Positions 25,440 to 33,887 of a DNA stretch of 64,000 nt are shown here, one piece after another. Within the stretch, counting starts at the first letter, position 1; each line of letters opens with the position of its first letter. The notes beneath the pieces are model-generated. The model made no database searches. It worked only from the letters and a program-made list of their open reading frames with translations, and was not told the origin of the DNA. A program made the translations under genes and the position numbers. The stretch lies in NCBI RefSeq assembly GCF_008638365.1, contig NZ_VWVU01000001.1, forward strand, positions 186,001-250,000, read 5' to 3'. This DNA is from Nocardiopsis quinghaiensis (lineage in GTDB: Bacteria > Actinomycetota > Actinomycetes > Streptosporangiales > Streptosporangiaceae).

Positions 25440-25625
25440 TCAGGGGACGGGGAGAGTGACGCAGTGCAGGAACGAGGTCCAGGCTCCCGGCGTGTAGTCG
25501 ATGTGTCCGAGTCCGCGGTTCTGCGTGTCGCGCACCAGGACCGCCTCCCCTTCTGCCACCTCCACACAGCTGCCCGATCCGCCGCTGTAGCTGCTCTTGT
25601 GCCAGTGGGGCTCACGCTTCGTCAT
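25440..25625 (-). CDS. DUF397 protein
   Basis: A 61-residue actinobacterial DUF397 protein with the family pattern WHKSSYSGGSGSCVEVAEG, VLVRDTQ and a Trp in AWTSFL. It overlaps the upstream XRE gene by 14 bp. In Streptomyces such pairs include the regulators of BldB/WhiJ type; the DUF397 protein acts with or against the XRE partner. The exact role here is unknown. Confidence 0.9.
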   Translation of the reverse strand: MTKREPHWHKSSYSGGSGSCVEVAEGEAVLVRDTQNRGLGHIDYTPGAWTSFLHCVTLPVP

Positions 25626-26448
25626 CGAGTTCTTCCTTGACCTTCCTGATCAGTTCCCGACTCGCACGGGGCGACATCGCCTCCGACTGGAGAACGCCGA
25701 AGAGCGTCGCGCAGTGTTGCACCCGCATCATGTCATCCATGAGCTGCTCACCCTCCATGTGTTCTGCGGACGCAACCGTGGGTTTGTCGTGAAATGTATA
25801 GAGTCGGAACGGGCCCGAGCCGCCCGGGTGGCACTCGGTGTCGGCGGGGATCACCTGGAAACGGACCACCCCTTTGTCGATCAGTGTGAGAACCCGGATG
25901 ACCTGTTCACGAAGAACCGGTTTTCCACCCTGCACGGTGCGTCGGAGCACCGGCTCCTCCACCACGACCGACACCAGTGGCGGGTTCGCCCCCTTCAGGA
26001 TCTCCTGGCGCCCCATGCGCAGGGAGGCCATCTGTCCGACCTCCTTCGCGGAGAACCAGGGAACGGTGTCGGCGAGAAGGCCCCTGGTGTACGCCTCGCA
26101 CTGCACCAGGCCGGGGAAGATCACCGGCTGGTATTCGCGGAGTTCGACCGCCTCGCGCTCCAACTGGCCGACCTCGGTGTACCAGGGCGGTAGTGCGTCG
26201 GGCGCGTTCGCGGTGTTCCACGCCTGCTTTATCGCACCGGACGCACCGAACAGTTCGTCCAGTTCCGCGGCCCGGTCGGAGGGCAGGCCACGGGTTCCGC
26301 GCTCCCACGCCGACACGGTCGACTGCACCACCCGCAATGCCTGTGACACCTGGCCCTGCGTCATTCCGGCCTTCCTGCGGCAGCTGCTGACCTTCTTCCC
26401 CAGACGCCTCCACCTGGGGTTGGCACTGCGACTCAATACGACCCCCAT
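25612..26448 (-). CDS. XRE-family regulator with DUF5753 domain
   Basis: A 278-residue protein: an N-terminal XRE HTH (MTQGQVSQALRVVQSTVSAWERG), then the DUF5753 ligand/partner domain (LREYQPVIFPGLVQCEAYTRGLL, RQEILKG, VLRRTVQGG, VIPADTECHPG, GPFRLYTF). This is the WhiJ-like type paired with DUF397. ATG at 26448 is used; a TTG at 26436 following GGGGG is also possible and would give the typical MSRSANP opening. It overlaps the DUF397 gene and is divergent from an HATPase gene. Confidence 0.9.
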   Translation of the reverse strand: MGVVLSRSANPRWRRLGKKVSSCRRKAGMTQGQVSQALRVVQSTVSAWERGTRGLPSDRAAELDELFGASGAIKQAWNTANAPDALPPWYTEVGQLEREAVELREYQPVIFPGLVQCEAYTRGLLADTVPWFSAKEVGQMASLRMGRQEILKGANPPLVSVVVEEPVLRRTVQGGKPVLREQVIRVLTLIDKGVVRFQVIPADTECHPGGSGPFRLYTFHDKPTVASAEHMEGEQLMDDMMRVQHCATLFGVLQSEAMSPRASRELIRKVKEELDDEA

Positions 26449-26623
26449 TTCCGGGTTATCGCCACTACCACCAATGCAAGACCAGGGCACGACTCGATAG
26501 TGCGGGGAACGACGAAGTGTGACCCTTTGGTGATATCCATGGCACGCCCGAACAGCCGCTGCCCAAGGTGGTGCCATGGGCCACCGGGGGCGTGGCGACG
26601 GGGAATGAATTCAGGGTGGGTCA

Positions 26624-27142
26624 GTGATTCACATAAATCTAAACAAAAGCCACATGACCGACATGCTCGGCTCTCTGCCTCAGCGGGTCACCGATGCCGA
26701 GGTGCGGGCGCCGATCGCGCTGGTCCGTTCACCATCGCACCACCTGAACCACGCGCTGCGGGTGCCGGGGCTGCCGGAACAGGCCCGCGCGCTGCGCGAC
26801 CACCTGACCGCCGTGGTGCCGCGCGCCGTCGCGGACACGGTCCTGACCCTGGCCAGCGAGCTGTTCAACAACGCCGTCACCCACTCGCGCAGCGGGGGCG
26901 AGGGCGGCGAGGTCGTCGTCGCCGTGAACCGGCTGTCCGACCGGATCCAGGTCAAGGTCGTGGACCAGGGGCCGCGCGACCGGAACGGTTCCTCGCCGCA
27001 CCTGCGTCAGATCGACCTGGGACGGGAGGGCGGGCTGGGTCTGCGCCTGGTGGACGCGGAGGCCAGCCGGTGGGGCACCTTCCACGACGGGGGCCGCACG
27101 ACGGTGTGGTTCGAGCTGGATCTGCCATGCGCACGGGCGTGA
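26624..27142 (+). CDS. RsbW/SpoIIAB-like ATP-binding protein
   Basis: A 172-residue GHKL ATPase of the anti-sigma-factor kinase type. The N box is ASELFNNAVTHS, the G1 box has VVDQGPRD, and the G2 region reads EGGLGLRLVDAEASRWG. There is no membrane or sensor domain. A GTG start with AGGGTGGG upstream is chosen. It is divergent from the XRE-DUF397 pair, a trio repeated many times in actinobacterial genomes. It probably binds a partner protein, but no sigma factor is nearby. Confidence 0.85.
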   Translation: MIHINLNKSHMTDMLGSLPQRVTDAEVRAPIALVRSPSHHLNHALRVPGLPEQARALRDHLTAVVPRAVADTVLTLASELFNNAVTHSRSGGEGGEVVVAVNRLSDRIQVKVVDQGPRDRNGSSPHLRQIDLGREGGLGLRLVDAEASRWGTFHDGGRTTVWFELDLPCARA

Positions 27143-27790
27143 GGGGACGGGGGCGGGCCGGACCCGCTCCGACGACGGGGAGCGGTACGAGGCGGTGCGC
27201 GAGACCGCGGAGGCCGGTGGCGGGCGGGTGACCACCGCGATCCACCACTGCCCCGCCGGCGGACGGCCTGCATACGTCTTGTGGCTTCCGCCTTCTTCAC
27301 AGCTGTTGTGGGGATGATGGACGCACGCTGTGCCGCCCACCCCCTGACCCGTTCCCCCGGGAGGCACCGACGGCACACCAACGCAGCGTGACGGTGATCC
27401 CGGGGGCGATCACACCCCGCGATGGCGCGTCTCAGCGATCCGTGTCCGCCTTCGGCCATGTTGTCCCCCTTGCCGATCACGTTCGGGCGTGCTCCCACCC
27501 CTCCCACGCACAGTGATCAACCCAGGTCGCATGGTGATCCGACTCGGTCACCCACGCCGCGGGGCGGAGACGCGGCCTCATGCGCTCAGAGGTTACTGAA
27601 CGTTGGAGTGCGTTCCCCCCCTTACCTCAAACATTTCGTGCATCTAATGTGGCGTGCGCTTGGCGGACGTCTAATAAGCGATGGACGCCGCGCCCACGAA
27701 GCGCGGCGTCGCCGATCCGGTCGTCCATGCCGACGGGCACCGGTCCCCTCTCCCTATCCATCCCCCGACCGATCAGGAGATCAGGGAAAC
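27143..27790. other. Intergenic region before the S1 protease
   Basis: 648 bp with no gene I can defend. A frame at 27171-27317 keeps high GC3 for about 35 codons but has no convincing start. Closer to the protease, AT-richer sequence and a small hairpin (CGCGCCCACGAAGCGCGGCG) lie in the probable promoter and leader. Confidence 0.4.
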
Positions 27791-28954
27791 ATGCGAACCT
27801 CCCCCGTCCTGTCCGCTCTCGGCACGGGCGCTCTCGCCTTCGGGCTCGTCGTCGCGGTTGCGCCCGGAGCCCTCGCCGCCGCCCCCGAGCGCACCACTCC
27901 GACCGTCGACACCCCCGCGACCGCCAACAGCCTCCTGGCCGCCATGGAGCGCGACCTCGGCCTGTCCCCGCACGGGGCCGAGGAACTCCTGGAGGCCCAG
28001 GAGGAGGCGTTCGGCCTCGACCGGGCCGCGGCCCGGGCCGCGGGCGACGCCTATGGCGGCTCCGTGTTCGACACCGACACCAAAGAACTGACCGTGCTCG
28101 TCACCGACCGCGGCGCCGTGGCGGCCGTCGAGGCGGTCGGCGTCGGCTCCCGTGTCGTCGACCACGGCACGCGGAGCCTCGACACGATCGTGGAGGAACT
28201 GAACGGGGCCGAGGACGCGGCACCGTCCGATGTCACCGGCTGGTACACCGACGTCGAATCCGACAGCGTCGTCATCGAGGTCATGGAAGGAGGCACCGCC
28301 GACGCCTTCGTCGACTCCGCCGGAATCGACGCCTCGGCGGTCACCGTCACCGAGGTCGACGAGCGGCCCGAACTCCTCGGTGAGATCGCCGGAGGCCTGC
28401 CCTTCTACACGTCGTCGGGCGGGCGCTGCTCGATGGGCTTCACCGCCTTCGACAGCTCCGACCGCGTCGGATTCGTGACCTCGGGCCACTGCGGCCCCGT
28501 GGGGGCCACGGTGACGTTCGGCTCCGGGACCGGGCGCTTCGACTATTCCTCCTTCCCCATCTCCGACGGCGCCTTCGTGCGCGCCACGAGCAGCGTGACC
28601 GCCTACGCCGGCGTCCGCCGCCACCACACGGGTGACTACGAGGACGTGCGCGGTTCGTCCGAGGCTCCGGTCGGGGCGTCGGTGTGCCGCTCCGGCTCCA
28701 CCACCGGCTGGCACTGCGGCACGATCCAGGCCAAGAACCAGACGGTGACCTACCCGCAGGGCAGGGTCCACGGGTTGACCCGGACCAACGTCTGCGCCGA
28801 GCCCGGCGACTCCGGCGGACCCTTCATCACCTCGGGCCAGGCCCAGGGCATGACCTCGGGCGGCTCCGGCAACTGCACCTACGGGGGGACGACCTATCTC
28901 CAGCCCCTCAACCCGGTGCTGAACAGGTGGAACCTGCGTCTGGCCACGGTCTGA
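27791..28954 (+). CDS. Secreted S1 serine protease, streptogrisin/alpha-lytic type
   Basis: A 387-residue pre-pro-protease. The signal peptide spans about 1-30. The pro-region (31-200) has the alpha-lytic pro-domain look (ATANSLLAAMERDLGLS, GSVFDTDTKELTVLVTD). The mature chymotrypsin-fold domain starts near residue 201. The catalytic triad is His233 in TSGHCG, Asp259 in ISDGAF and Ser341 in GDSGGPF. Cysteine pairs such as Cys213/Cys234 and Cys335/Cys362 match the family's disulfides. The pro-region should assist folding and be cut off outside the cell. AGGAGATC precedes the ATG, and a strong terminator follows. Confidence 0.95.
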   Translation: MRTSPVLSALGTGALAFGLVVAVAPGALAAAPERTTPTVDTPATANSLLAAMERDLGLSPHGAEELLEAQEEAFGLDRAAARAAGDAYGGSVFDTDTKELTVLVTDRGAVAAVEAVGVGSRVVDHGTRSLDTIVEELNGAEDAAPSDVTGWYTDVESDSVVIEVMEGGTADAFVDSAGIDASAVTVTEVDERPELLGEIAGGLPFYTSSGGRCSMGFTAFDSSDRVGFVTSGHCGPVGATVTFGSGTGRFDYSSFPISDGAFVRATSSVTAYAGVRRHHTGDYEDVRGSSEAPVGASVCRSGSTTGWHCGTIQAKNQTVTYPQGRVHGLTRTNVCAEPGDSGGPFITSGQAQGMTSGGSGNCTYGGTTYLQPLNPVLNRWNLRLATV

Positions 28955-28978
28955 CGCGTTCCGGCGCACCCTGAGTCA

Positions 28979-29008
28979 GGCAGCCCCGGCCTCGATGCCG
29001 GGGCTGCC
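28979..29008. terminator. Terminator after the S1 protease
   Basis: GGCAGCCCCGGC (28979-28990) pairs perfectly with GCCGGGGCTGCC (28997-29008), loop CTCGAT. It lies between convergent genes. Confidence 0.85.
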
Positions 29009-29022
29009 GCGCAGCCGGGGGC

Positions 29023-29313
29023 TCAGGGACGGGTGCCGGGCCGGGAGAAGGCGCCGGCGCGGAAGTTCGTGGGCGGGGGAGCGGTGGGGGTGTCGTCGGG
29101 CTCGCGGTGCCGCGCGGTCTGGACGTGCTCGTTCAGCCTGCCCAGGGACGCGTGCAGGGTGGACAGGTCGTCCCTGATCCTGGTGCGCATCCGCCGGGAG
29201 GCGTCGGCGAGCTTGGGGTGCGCGCCGCGGGGAGGCCCCTCCTCCGCCGCGTCCGCCTCCTCCCCGCCGAGGACGGCCTGCTCGTCGCTCGGCTCCACCA
29301 CGTCGAACTTCAT
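29023..29313 (-). CDS. Hypothetical small protein
   Basis: A 96-residue protein that I do not recognise. It begins MKFDVVEPSDEQAVLGG, has a central basic/amphipathic helix (RRMRTRIRDDLSTLHASLGRL) and a Pro-rich C-terminus. A GAGGGGGGG run lies just before the ATG. It is convergent with the S1 protease and divergent from menG. Confidence 0.6.
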   Translation of the reverse strand: MKFDVVEPSDEQAVLGGEEADAAEEGPPRGAHPKLADASRRMRTRIRDDLSTLHASLGRLNEHVQTARHREPDDTPTAPPPTNFRAGAFSRPGTRP

Positions 29314-29502
29314 GTGCCCCCCCTCGGCCGGGACCGCGCTTCATGGACATGGGACGTCCGATTCCCCCTCCCGGTTCGGGAACCTCCCGGCGATCCCCCG
29401 TCTTCGCGCGTCCGGCAGCCCCTGCCCGGGGGGAGGTCCGGAGACGGCCGCCGCGCGCGGGCACACCTGACACACCGGGTACGGAGGAGCGGGGCGCACC
29501 CT

Positions 29503-29508
29503 TAGTCT
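29503..29508 (+). promoter_or_regulatory. -10 element of a probable leaderless menG promoter
   Basis: TAGTCT ends 6 nt before the menG ATG. The only purine-rich stretch (GGAGGAG) is more than 20 nt away, too far to act as a ribosome-binding site. Transcript and coding region probably start together. Confidence 0.55.
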
Positions 29509-29514
29509 TGTGCC

Positions 29515-30225
29515 ATGACCCGCGCCAAACTCGACAAGAAGCCCCAGGACGTCGCGGCGATGTTCGACGGCATCGCAGAGAACTACGACCTCGTCAACGA
29601 CGTCATCTCACTGGGCCAGGACCGCCTGTGGCGGAAGGCCGCCGTCAACGCGGTCGACGCCTACAGCGGCGAACTCGTCCTGGACCTGGCGGCGGGAACC
29701 GGCACCTCCTCGGAGTCCTTCGTGAGGAAGGGCGCCCGTGTGGTGGCCTGCGACTTCTCCCTCGGCATGCTGCGCACCGGCGTGCGGCGGCGCGGCGGCG
29801 CCTCCAAGGGGGGCGTGACCTTCGCGGCGGGCGACGCCCTGCACCTGCCCTTCGCCGACGAGACCTTCGACGCGGTCACGATCTCCTTCGGCCTGCGCAA
29901 CGTCAGCGACACCGACCAGGCACTGCGCGAGCTGCGGCGGGTCACCAGGGTCGGCGGCCGACTGGTCATCTGCGAGTTCAGCCACATCCCGGTCGGGTTC
30001 GTGGACAAGCTCTACGCCACGTACCTGATGGGCGCCCTGCCCAGGATCGCGGGCGCCGTCTCCGGCCGTTCCGAGTCCTACGACTACCTCTCGGAGTCGA
30101 TCATGGCCTGGCCCACGCAGCCCGAGCTGGCGCGGCACCTGCAGGACGCGGGCTGGTCGCGGGTGGCCTGGCGCAACCTGTCGGCGGGGATCGTCGCCCT
30201 GCACCGCGGCTTCCGGCAGAAGTAG
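29515..30225 (+). CDS. menG: Demethylmenaquinone methyltransferase
   Basis: A 236-residue SAM-dependent methyltransferase (UbiE/MenG) for the last step of menaquinone synthesis. The N-terminal signature [17 protein letters not shown] leads into the SAM motif [37 protein letters not shown] and the C-terminal [13 protein letters not shown] are all diagnostic. Length is normal. It stands in its own unit with a leaderless promoter and a strong terminator. It lies beside the MenJ-like reductase and nuo operon, which use the same quinone. Confidence 0.95.
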   Translation: MTRAKLDKKPQDVAAMFDGIAENYDLVNDVISLGQDRLWRKAAVNAVDAYSGELVLDLAAGTGTSSESFVRKGARVVACDFSLGMLRTGVRRRGGASKGGVTFAAGDALHLPFADETFDAVTISFGLRNVSDTDQALRELRRVTRVGGRLVICEFSHIPVGFVDKLYATYLMGALPRIAGAVSGRSESYDYLSESIMAWPTQPELARHLQDAGWSRVAWRNLSAGIVALHRGFRQK

Positions 30226-30281
30226 GGGCCGCCACACCACCCACGTCGTCGCGCGTACCACGCGGCACATAAAGAACTTGC

Positions 30282-30311
30282 AACCCGGGGAGTGCTCAGC
30301 CTCCCCGGGTT
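30282..30311 (+). terminator. Terminator after menG
   Basis: AACCCGGGGAG (30282-30292) pairs with CTCCCCGGGTT (30301-30311), followed by CTTTC. AAAGAAC just upstream can extend the stem with GTTCTTT. Confidence 0.8.
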
Positions 30312-30501
30312 CTTTCGTGTTGCCCGTGAGGCTTCTGGGGTGCCGGAAACGAAGCTGAGCTGGGTGTTTGGCAGGAAGTGACGACTTTCAGGGTCTTGTG
30401 GAGTCGTCTGTAGGGCTATGTCCCGTTTGAGGGGAGGCCGTCTGTATACCCCCCTGGGACTCGCCTAGGGGTCCGGAAGGGTCTAGACTTCGGAAAAGAG
30501 G

Positions 30502-30521
30502 CTTGTGAAGTGCTTCACAAG
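30502..30521. promoter_or_regulatory. Rex operator upstream of the menJ-like/nuo unit
   Basis: CTTGTGAAGTGCTTCACAAG is an inverted repeat with 9-bp arms. It fits exactly the Rex consensus TTGTGAA-N4-TTCACAA known from Streptomyces. Rex senses NADH/NAD+ and, in S. coelicolor, represses nuoA-N and cydAB. Here the site lies just downstream of a -10 (TAGACT, 30484-30489), where binding would block initiation at low NADH. Confidence 0.92.
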
Positions 30522-30538
30522 TCCACGAGGCTTTGGAC

Positions 30539-30552
30539 ACATAGGCCTATGT
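30539..30552. promoter_or_regulatory. Perfect 14-bp palindrome downstream of the Rex site
   Basis: ACATAGGCCTATGT is fully self-complementary and lies 17 bp after the Rex site. It may be a second operator; no regulator is identified. Confidence 0.45.
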
Positions 30553-30562
30553 CGGACATAAC

Positions 30563-30580
30563 GGGCGCCCCAAGGCGCCC
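30563..30580 (+). promoter_or_regulatory. GC hairpin in the leader of the menJ-like/nuo unit
   Basis: GGGCGCC (30563-30569) pairs with GGCGCCC (30574-30580) around CCAA. It lies about 80 nt before the GTG. It could stabilise or attenuate the transcript; no T-run follows. Confidence 0.4.
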
Positions 30581-30659
30581 ATAACTCCCCCCGTGCGCGG
30601 GTCCAACCCGCAAGCAGGCCCGCCACGGTGCACCCGCGCGAGCAGTCGAGGACCCACCC

Positions 30660-31964
30660 GTGAGCGAGACAGCCACCTCCTCTCCCAGAGACCGGGAGCG
30701 GATCGAATACGACGCCGACGTCATCGTGGTCGGCGCCGGTCCGTCCGGCTCCACCACCGCCTACTACCTCGCCCAGGCCGGACTGGACGTCCTGCTCCTG
30801 GAGAAGACCTCCTTCCCCCGGGAGAAGGTCTGCGGGGACGGACTGACGCCGCGGGCGGTGAAGCAGCTCATAGCCATGGGGATCACCTTCGAGGACGAGG
30901 GGTGGATCAGGAACCACGGCCTGCGCATCGTCGGCGCGGGCGCCCGCCTCGAACTCCCCTGGCCCGACCTGGCCGCCTATCCCGGTTTCGGTCTCGTGCG
31001 CACCCGCTACGACTTCGATCAGATCCTGGTCGACCGGGCGGTCTCCGCCGGGGCCAAGCTCCTGGAGCGCACCACGGTGACCGGCCCCCTCATGGACGAG
31101 CGCAGCAACCGCATCGTCGGGGTCCGCGCGAAGAACGCCGACCGCGAGCCCGTCACCTTCCGGGCGCCGCTGGTCGTGGCCGCCGACGGCAACTCCTCCC
31201 GGCTGTCCGTGGCCATGGGCGTCCGCAAGCGCGACGACCGGCCCATGGGCGTGGCCGTGCGCACCTACTTCGAGAGCCCCCGCCACGAGGACGACTACCT
31301 GGAGTCCTGGCTGGAGCTGTGGGACCGCAGCGGAGACAGGGACGTCCTCCTGCCCGGCTACGGCTGGGTCTTCGGCGTCGGCGACGGCACCAGCAACGTC
31401 GGGCTCGGCATCCTCAACTCCACCTCCTCCTTCCAGGACGTGGACTACCGCAAGCTCCTGCGCCGCTGGACCGAGTCCATGCCGAAGGAGTGGGGCTTCA
31501 CCGAGGAGAACCAGCGGGGCGCCATCCGCGGCGCCGCCCTGCCCATGGGCTTCAACCGGGTGCCGCACTACTCCCGCGGCCTCATGCTCGTCGGCGACTC
31601 GGGCGGCATGGTCAACCCCTTCAACGGGGAGGGCATCGCCTACGCCATGGAGGCCGGCAACATCGCCGCCGACGTGATCGTGCAGGCGCACGGCAGGCCC
31701 ACCCAGCAGACCCGCGAGCGGACCCTGCTGCGCTACCCCGACGTGCTCGCCGACACCTACGGCGGCTACTACACGCTCGGCCGCTACTTCGTGAAGGTCA
31801 TCGGCCAGCCCGAGTTCATGAAGTACGCGACCAGGTACGGCCTGCGCCAGCGCACCCTCATGAAGTTCGCGCTGAAGATGCTGGCCAACCTCACCGAGCC
31901 CACGCAGGGCGACGCCATGGACCGGGTCATCAACGGCCTGTCCCGCATCGCCCCCGCGGCCTAG
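30660..31964 (+). CDS. Geranylgeranyl reductase-family flavoprotein, MenJ-like
   Basis: A 434-residue FAD-dependent reductase that saturates isoprenoid double bonds. The N-terminal dinucleotide motif is VVGAGPSGSTTAYYLAQAG. The family marker FPREKVCGDGLTPRAV follows, then a second FAD motif LVGDSGGMVNPFNGEGIAYAM. In Mycobacterium the relative MenJ reduces one isoprene unit of menaquinone and sits near menG and a polyprenyl synthase. Here the same partners are menG (435 bp upstream) and a polyprenyl synthase (end of nuo), so reduction of the menaquinone tail is the likely role. The GTG has GAGGA upstream. It is the first gene after the Rex site, 168 bp before nuoA. Confidence 0.9.
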   Translation: MSETATSSPRDRERIEYDADVIVVGAGPSGSTTAYYLAQAGLDVLLLEKTSFPREKVCGDGLTPRAVKQLIAMGITFEDEGWIRNHGLRIVGAGARLELPWPDLAAYPGFGLVRTRYDFDQILVDRAVSAGAKLLERTTVTGPLMDERSNRIVGVRAKNADREPVTFRAPLVVAADGNSSRLSVAMGVRKRDDRPMGVAVRTYFESPRHEDDYLESWLELWDRSGDRDVLLPGYGWVFGVGDGTSNVGLGILNSTSSFQDVDYRKLLRRWTESMPKEWGFTEENQRGAIRGAALPMGFNRVPHYSRGLMLVGDSGGMVNPFNGEGIAYAMEAGNIAADVIVQAHGRPTQQTRERTLLRYPDVLADTYGGYYTLGRYFVKVIGQPEFMKYATRYGLRQRTLMKFALKMLANLTEPTQGDAMDRVINGLSRIAPAA

Positions 31965-32132
31965 ACGGCAGGCGAGGCGCAGCTCCGAGAAGACACGGCC
32001 GGGCGATCCCGCGCCCGGAGCGACGACAGGACACACGGGACGAGCCAGAGATGAGCCCGCACAAGTGAAAGCAATCACAAGCGCTCCCGGTACGCCGCGC
32101 GGGCGTGCCGACCAGCCAGGAGGAGGGTGACC

Positions 32133-32492
32133 GTGGAGCTGTACGCACCGATACTCGTGCTCGGCGGAATCGGCGCCGCGTTCGTCGTGGTGTCGATGGT
32201 CGCCGGGGCGCTCCTGGGACCCAAGCGCTACAACCGCGCCAAGATGCAGGCCTACGAGTGCGGCATCGAACCCACGCCCCAGCCCGCGGGCGGCGGGCGC
32301 TTCACCGTCAAGTACTACATGACGGCCATGATGTTCATCATCTTTGACATCGAGATCATCTTCCTCATCCCCTGGGCCGTGCACTTCGACGCCCTGGGCT
32401 GGTTCGGTCTGGTCGCGATCGTCCTCTTCCTGGTGAACGTCTCCATCGCCTACGCCTACGAGTGGCGTCGCGGAGGCCTCGAATGGGACTGA
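32133..32492 (+). CDS. nuoA: NADH-quinone oxidoreductase subunit A
   Basis: A 119-residue membrane subunit of complex I with three TM segments. Diagnostic stretches are [32 protein letters not shown] and the final [12 protein letters not shown]. Two GTG codons are possible. AGGAGG ends only 3 nt before GTG 32127 but 6-9 nt before GTG 32133, so the latter is chosen. It is the first of fourteen contiguous nuo genes. Confidence 0.95.
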   Translation: MELYAPILVLGGIGAAFVVVSMVAGALLGPKRYNRAKMQAYECGIEPTPQPAGGGRFTVKYYMTAMMFIIFDIEIIFLIPWAVHFDALGWFGLVAIVLFLVNVSIAYAYEWRRGGLEWD

Positions 32493-32550
32493 CGCCCGCG
32501 CCGACTTCCGCCCTGACCCCGCAGCCCAGCCCGGAGGAGGTCCACAGCTG

Positions 32551-33096
32551 ATGGGACTCGAAGAGAAACTGCCCAACGGCGTCGTGCTCACGACCGTCGA
32601 GCAGGTCGTGGGACTGGCCCGCAAGAGCTCCATGTGGCCCGCCACGTTCGGTCTGGCCTGCTGCGCCATCGAGATGATGTCCGTCGGCGGCCCGCACTAC
32701 GACCTGGCCCGGTTCGGCATGGAGAAGTTCGGCGCGACCCCGCGCCAGGCCGACCTGATGATCGTCGCCGGACGCGTCAGCCAGAAGATGGCCCCCGTCC
32801 TGCGCCAGATCTACGACCAGATGCCCGAGCCCAAGTGGGTCATCGCCATGGGCGTGTGCGCCTCCAGCGGCGGCATGTTCAACAACTACGCGATCGTCCA
32901 GGGCGTGGACCACATCGTTCCGGTCGACATGTACCTGCCCGGCTGCCCGCCGCGGCCGGAGATGCTCCTGGACGCCGTGCTCAAGCTGCACGACAAGGTG
33001 CAGAACACCAAGCTCGGCGCCCACCGGGAGCAGGAGATCACCGAGAACGAGGAGCGCATGCTCCGCCGTTCGCTGCCCCTGGTGAGCAAGGACTGA
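32551..33096 (+). CDS. nuoB: NADH-quinone oxidoreductase subunit B
   Basis: A 181-residue subunit holding the terminal 4Fe-4S cluster N2 that reduces quinone. The ligands are Cys37, Cys38, Cys103 and Cys132 ([30 protein letters not shown]). GGAGG precedes the ATG. It sits on the membrane arm with NuoD. Confidence 0.97.
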   Translation: MGLEEKLPNGVVLTTVEQVVGLARKSSMWPATFGLACCAIEMMSVGGPHYDLARFGMEKFGATPRQADLMIVAGRVSQKMAPVLRQIYDQMPEPKWVIAMGVCASSGGMFNNYAIVQGVDHIVPVDMYLPGCPPRPEMLLDAVLKLHDKVQNTKLGAHREQEITENEERMLRRSLPLVSKD

Positions 33097-33097
33097 C

Positions 33098-33838
33098 ATG
33101 AGCACCGACAACGAACGCGAACGCGACGAGGAAGCCGCCAACCTCCCCGAGAAGCAGGGACGCGAGCGGTTGGCCGCTCCGGTCCGGCGCACCGGGATGT
33201 TCGGCGCCACCACCACCGGGGACACCTCCGGGTTCGGCGGGCTGCAGGTCCGGGGGAGCGCTCCAGCGCACAGCCAGCGCCCCTTCACCGACCCCGACGA
33301 CCCGCGCACCGCGGACTTCGACCGGGTGGCCGACGACCTGGAGGCCGCCCTGGGCGAGGACGCCGGAGCGGTCGAGCGGGTCGAGGCCGCCCGCGGCGAA
33401 CTCACCTTCCACGTGCGCCGCGAGGCGCTCCTGGAGTTGGTACGCGTGCTGCGCGACGACCCGTCGCTGCGCTACGAGCTGTGCACCGGGGTGGCGGGCG
33501 TGCACTTCCCCGACGACGCCGGCCGGGAGCTGCACGCGGTCTACCACTTCCGCTCCCTCACCCACAACAGCGAGATCCGCGTCACCACCACCTGCCCCGA
33601 CGCCGACCCGCACGTGCCCTCGATCGTGTCGGTCTACCCGACCAACGACTGGCACGAGCGCGAGGCCTGGGACTTCTTCGGGCTCGTCTTCGACGGGCAC
33701 CCGGCGCTGACCCGCATCCAGATGCCCGACGACTGGCACGGCCACCCCCAGCGCAAGGACTACCCGCTGGGCGGCATCCCGGTCGAGTACCGGGGCGCCA
33801 CCGTGCCCCCGCCGGACGAGCGGAGGTCCTACCAGTGA
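33098..33838 (+). CDS. nuoC: NADH-quinone oxidoreductase subunit C
   Basis: A 246-residue 30-kDa-type subunit of the peripheral arm. The signature [26 protein letters not shown] and [12 protein letters not shown] are both present. An N-terminal extension of about 70 residues is polar and typical for actinobacteria. It starts 1 nt after the nuoB stop. It is separate from nuoD, not fused. Confidence 0.96.
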   Translation: MSTDNERERDEEAANLPEKQGRERLAAPVRRTGMFGATTTGDTSGFGGLQVRGSAPAHSQRPFTDPDDPRTADFDRVADDLEAALGEDAGAVERVEAARGELTFHVRREALLELVRVLRDDPSLRYELCTGVAGVHFPDDAGRELHAVYHFRSLTHNSEIRVTTTCPDADPHVPSIVSVYPTNDWHEREAWDFFGLVFDGHPALTRIQMPDDWHGHPQRKDYPLGGIPVEYRGATVPPPDERRSYQ

Positions 33839-33887
33839 GCCACAGGACCCCCATCCCAACGCACTCCGTCACGAAGGGAGGCCCGGC

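Larger units (their letters stand above)
30312..30659 (+). promoter_or_regulatory. Promoter and leader region of the menJ-like/nuo unit
   Basis: A 348-bp non-coding region. TAGACT at 30484-30489 is a good -10, and a Rex operator begins 13 bp after it. A 14-bp palindrome (30539-30552) and a GC-rich hairpin (30563-30580) lie in the transcribed leader. No gene is supported. Confidence 0.65.
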
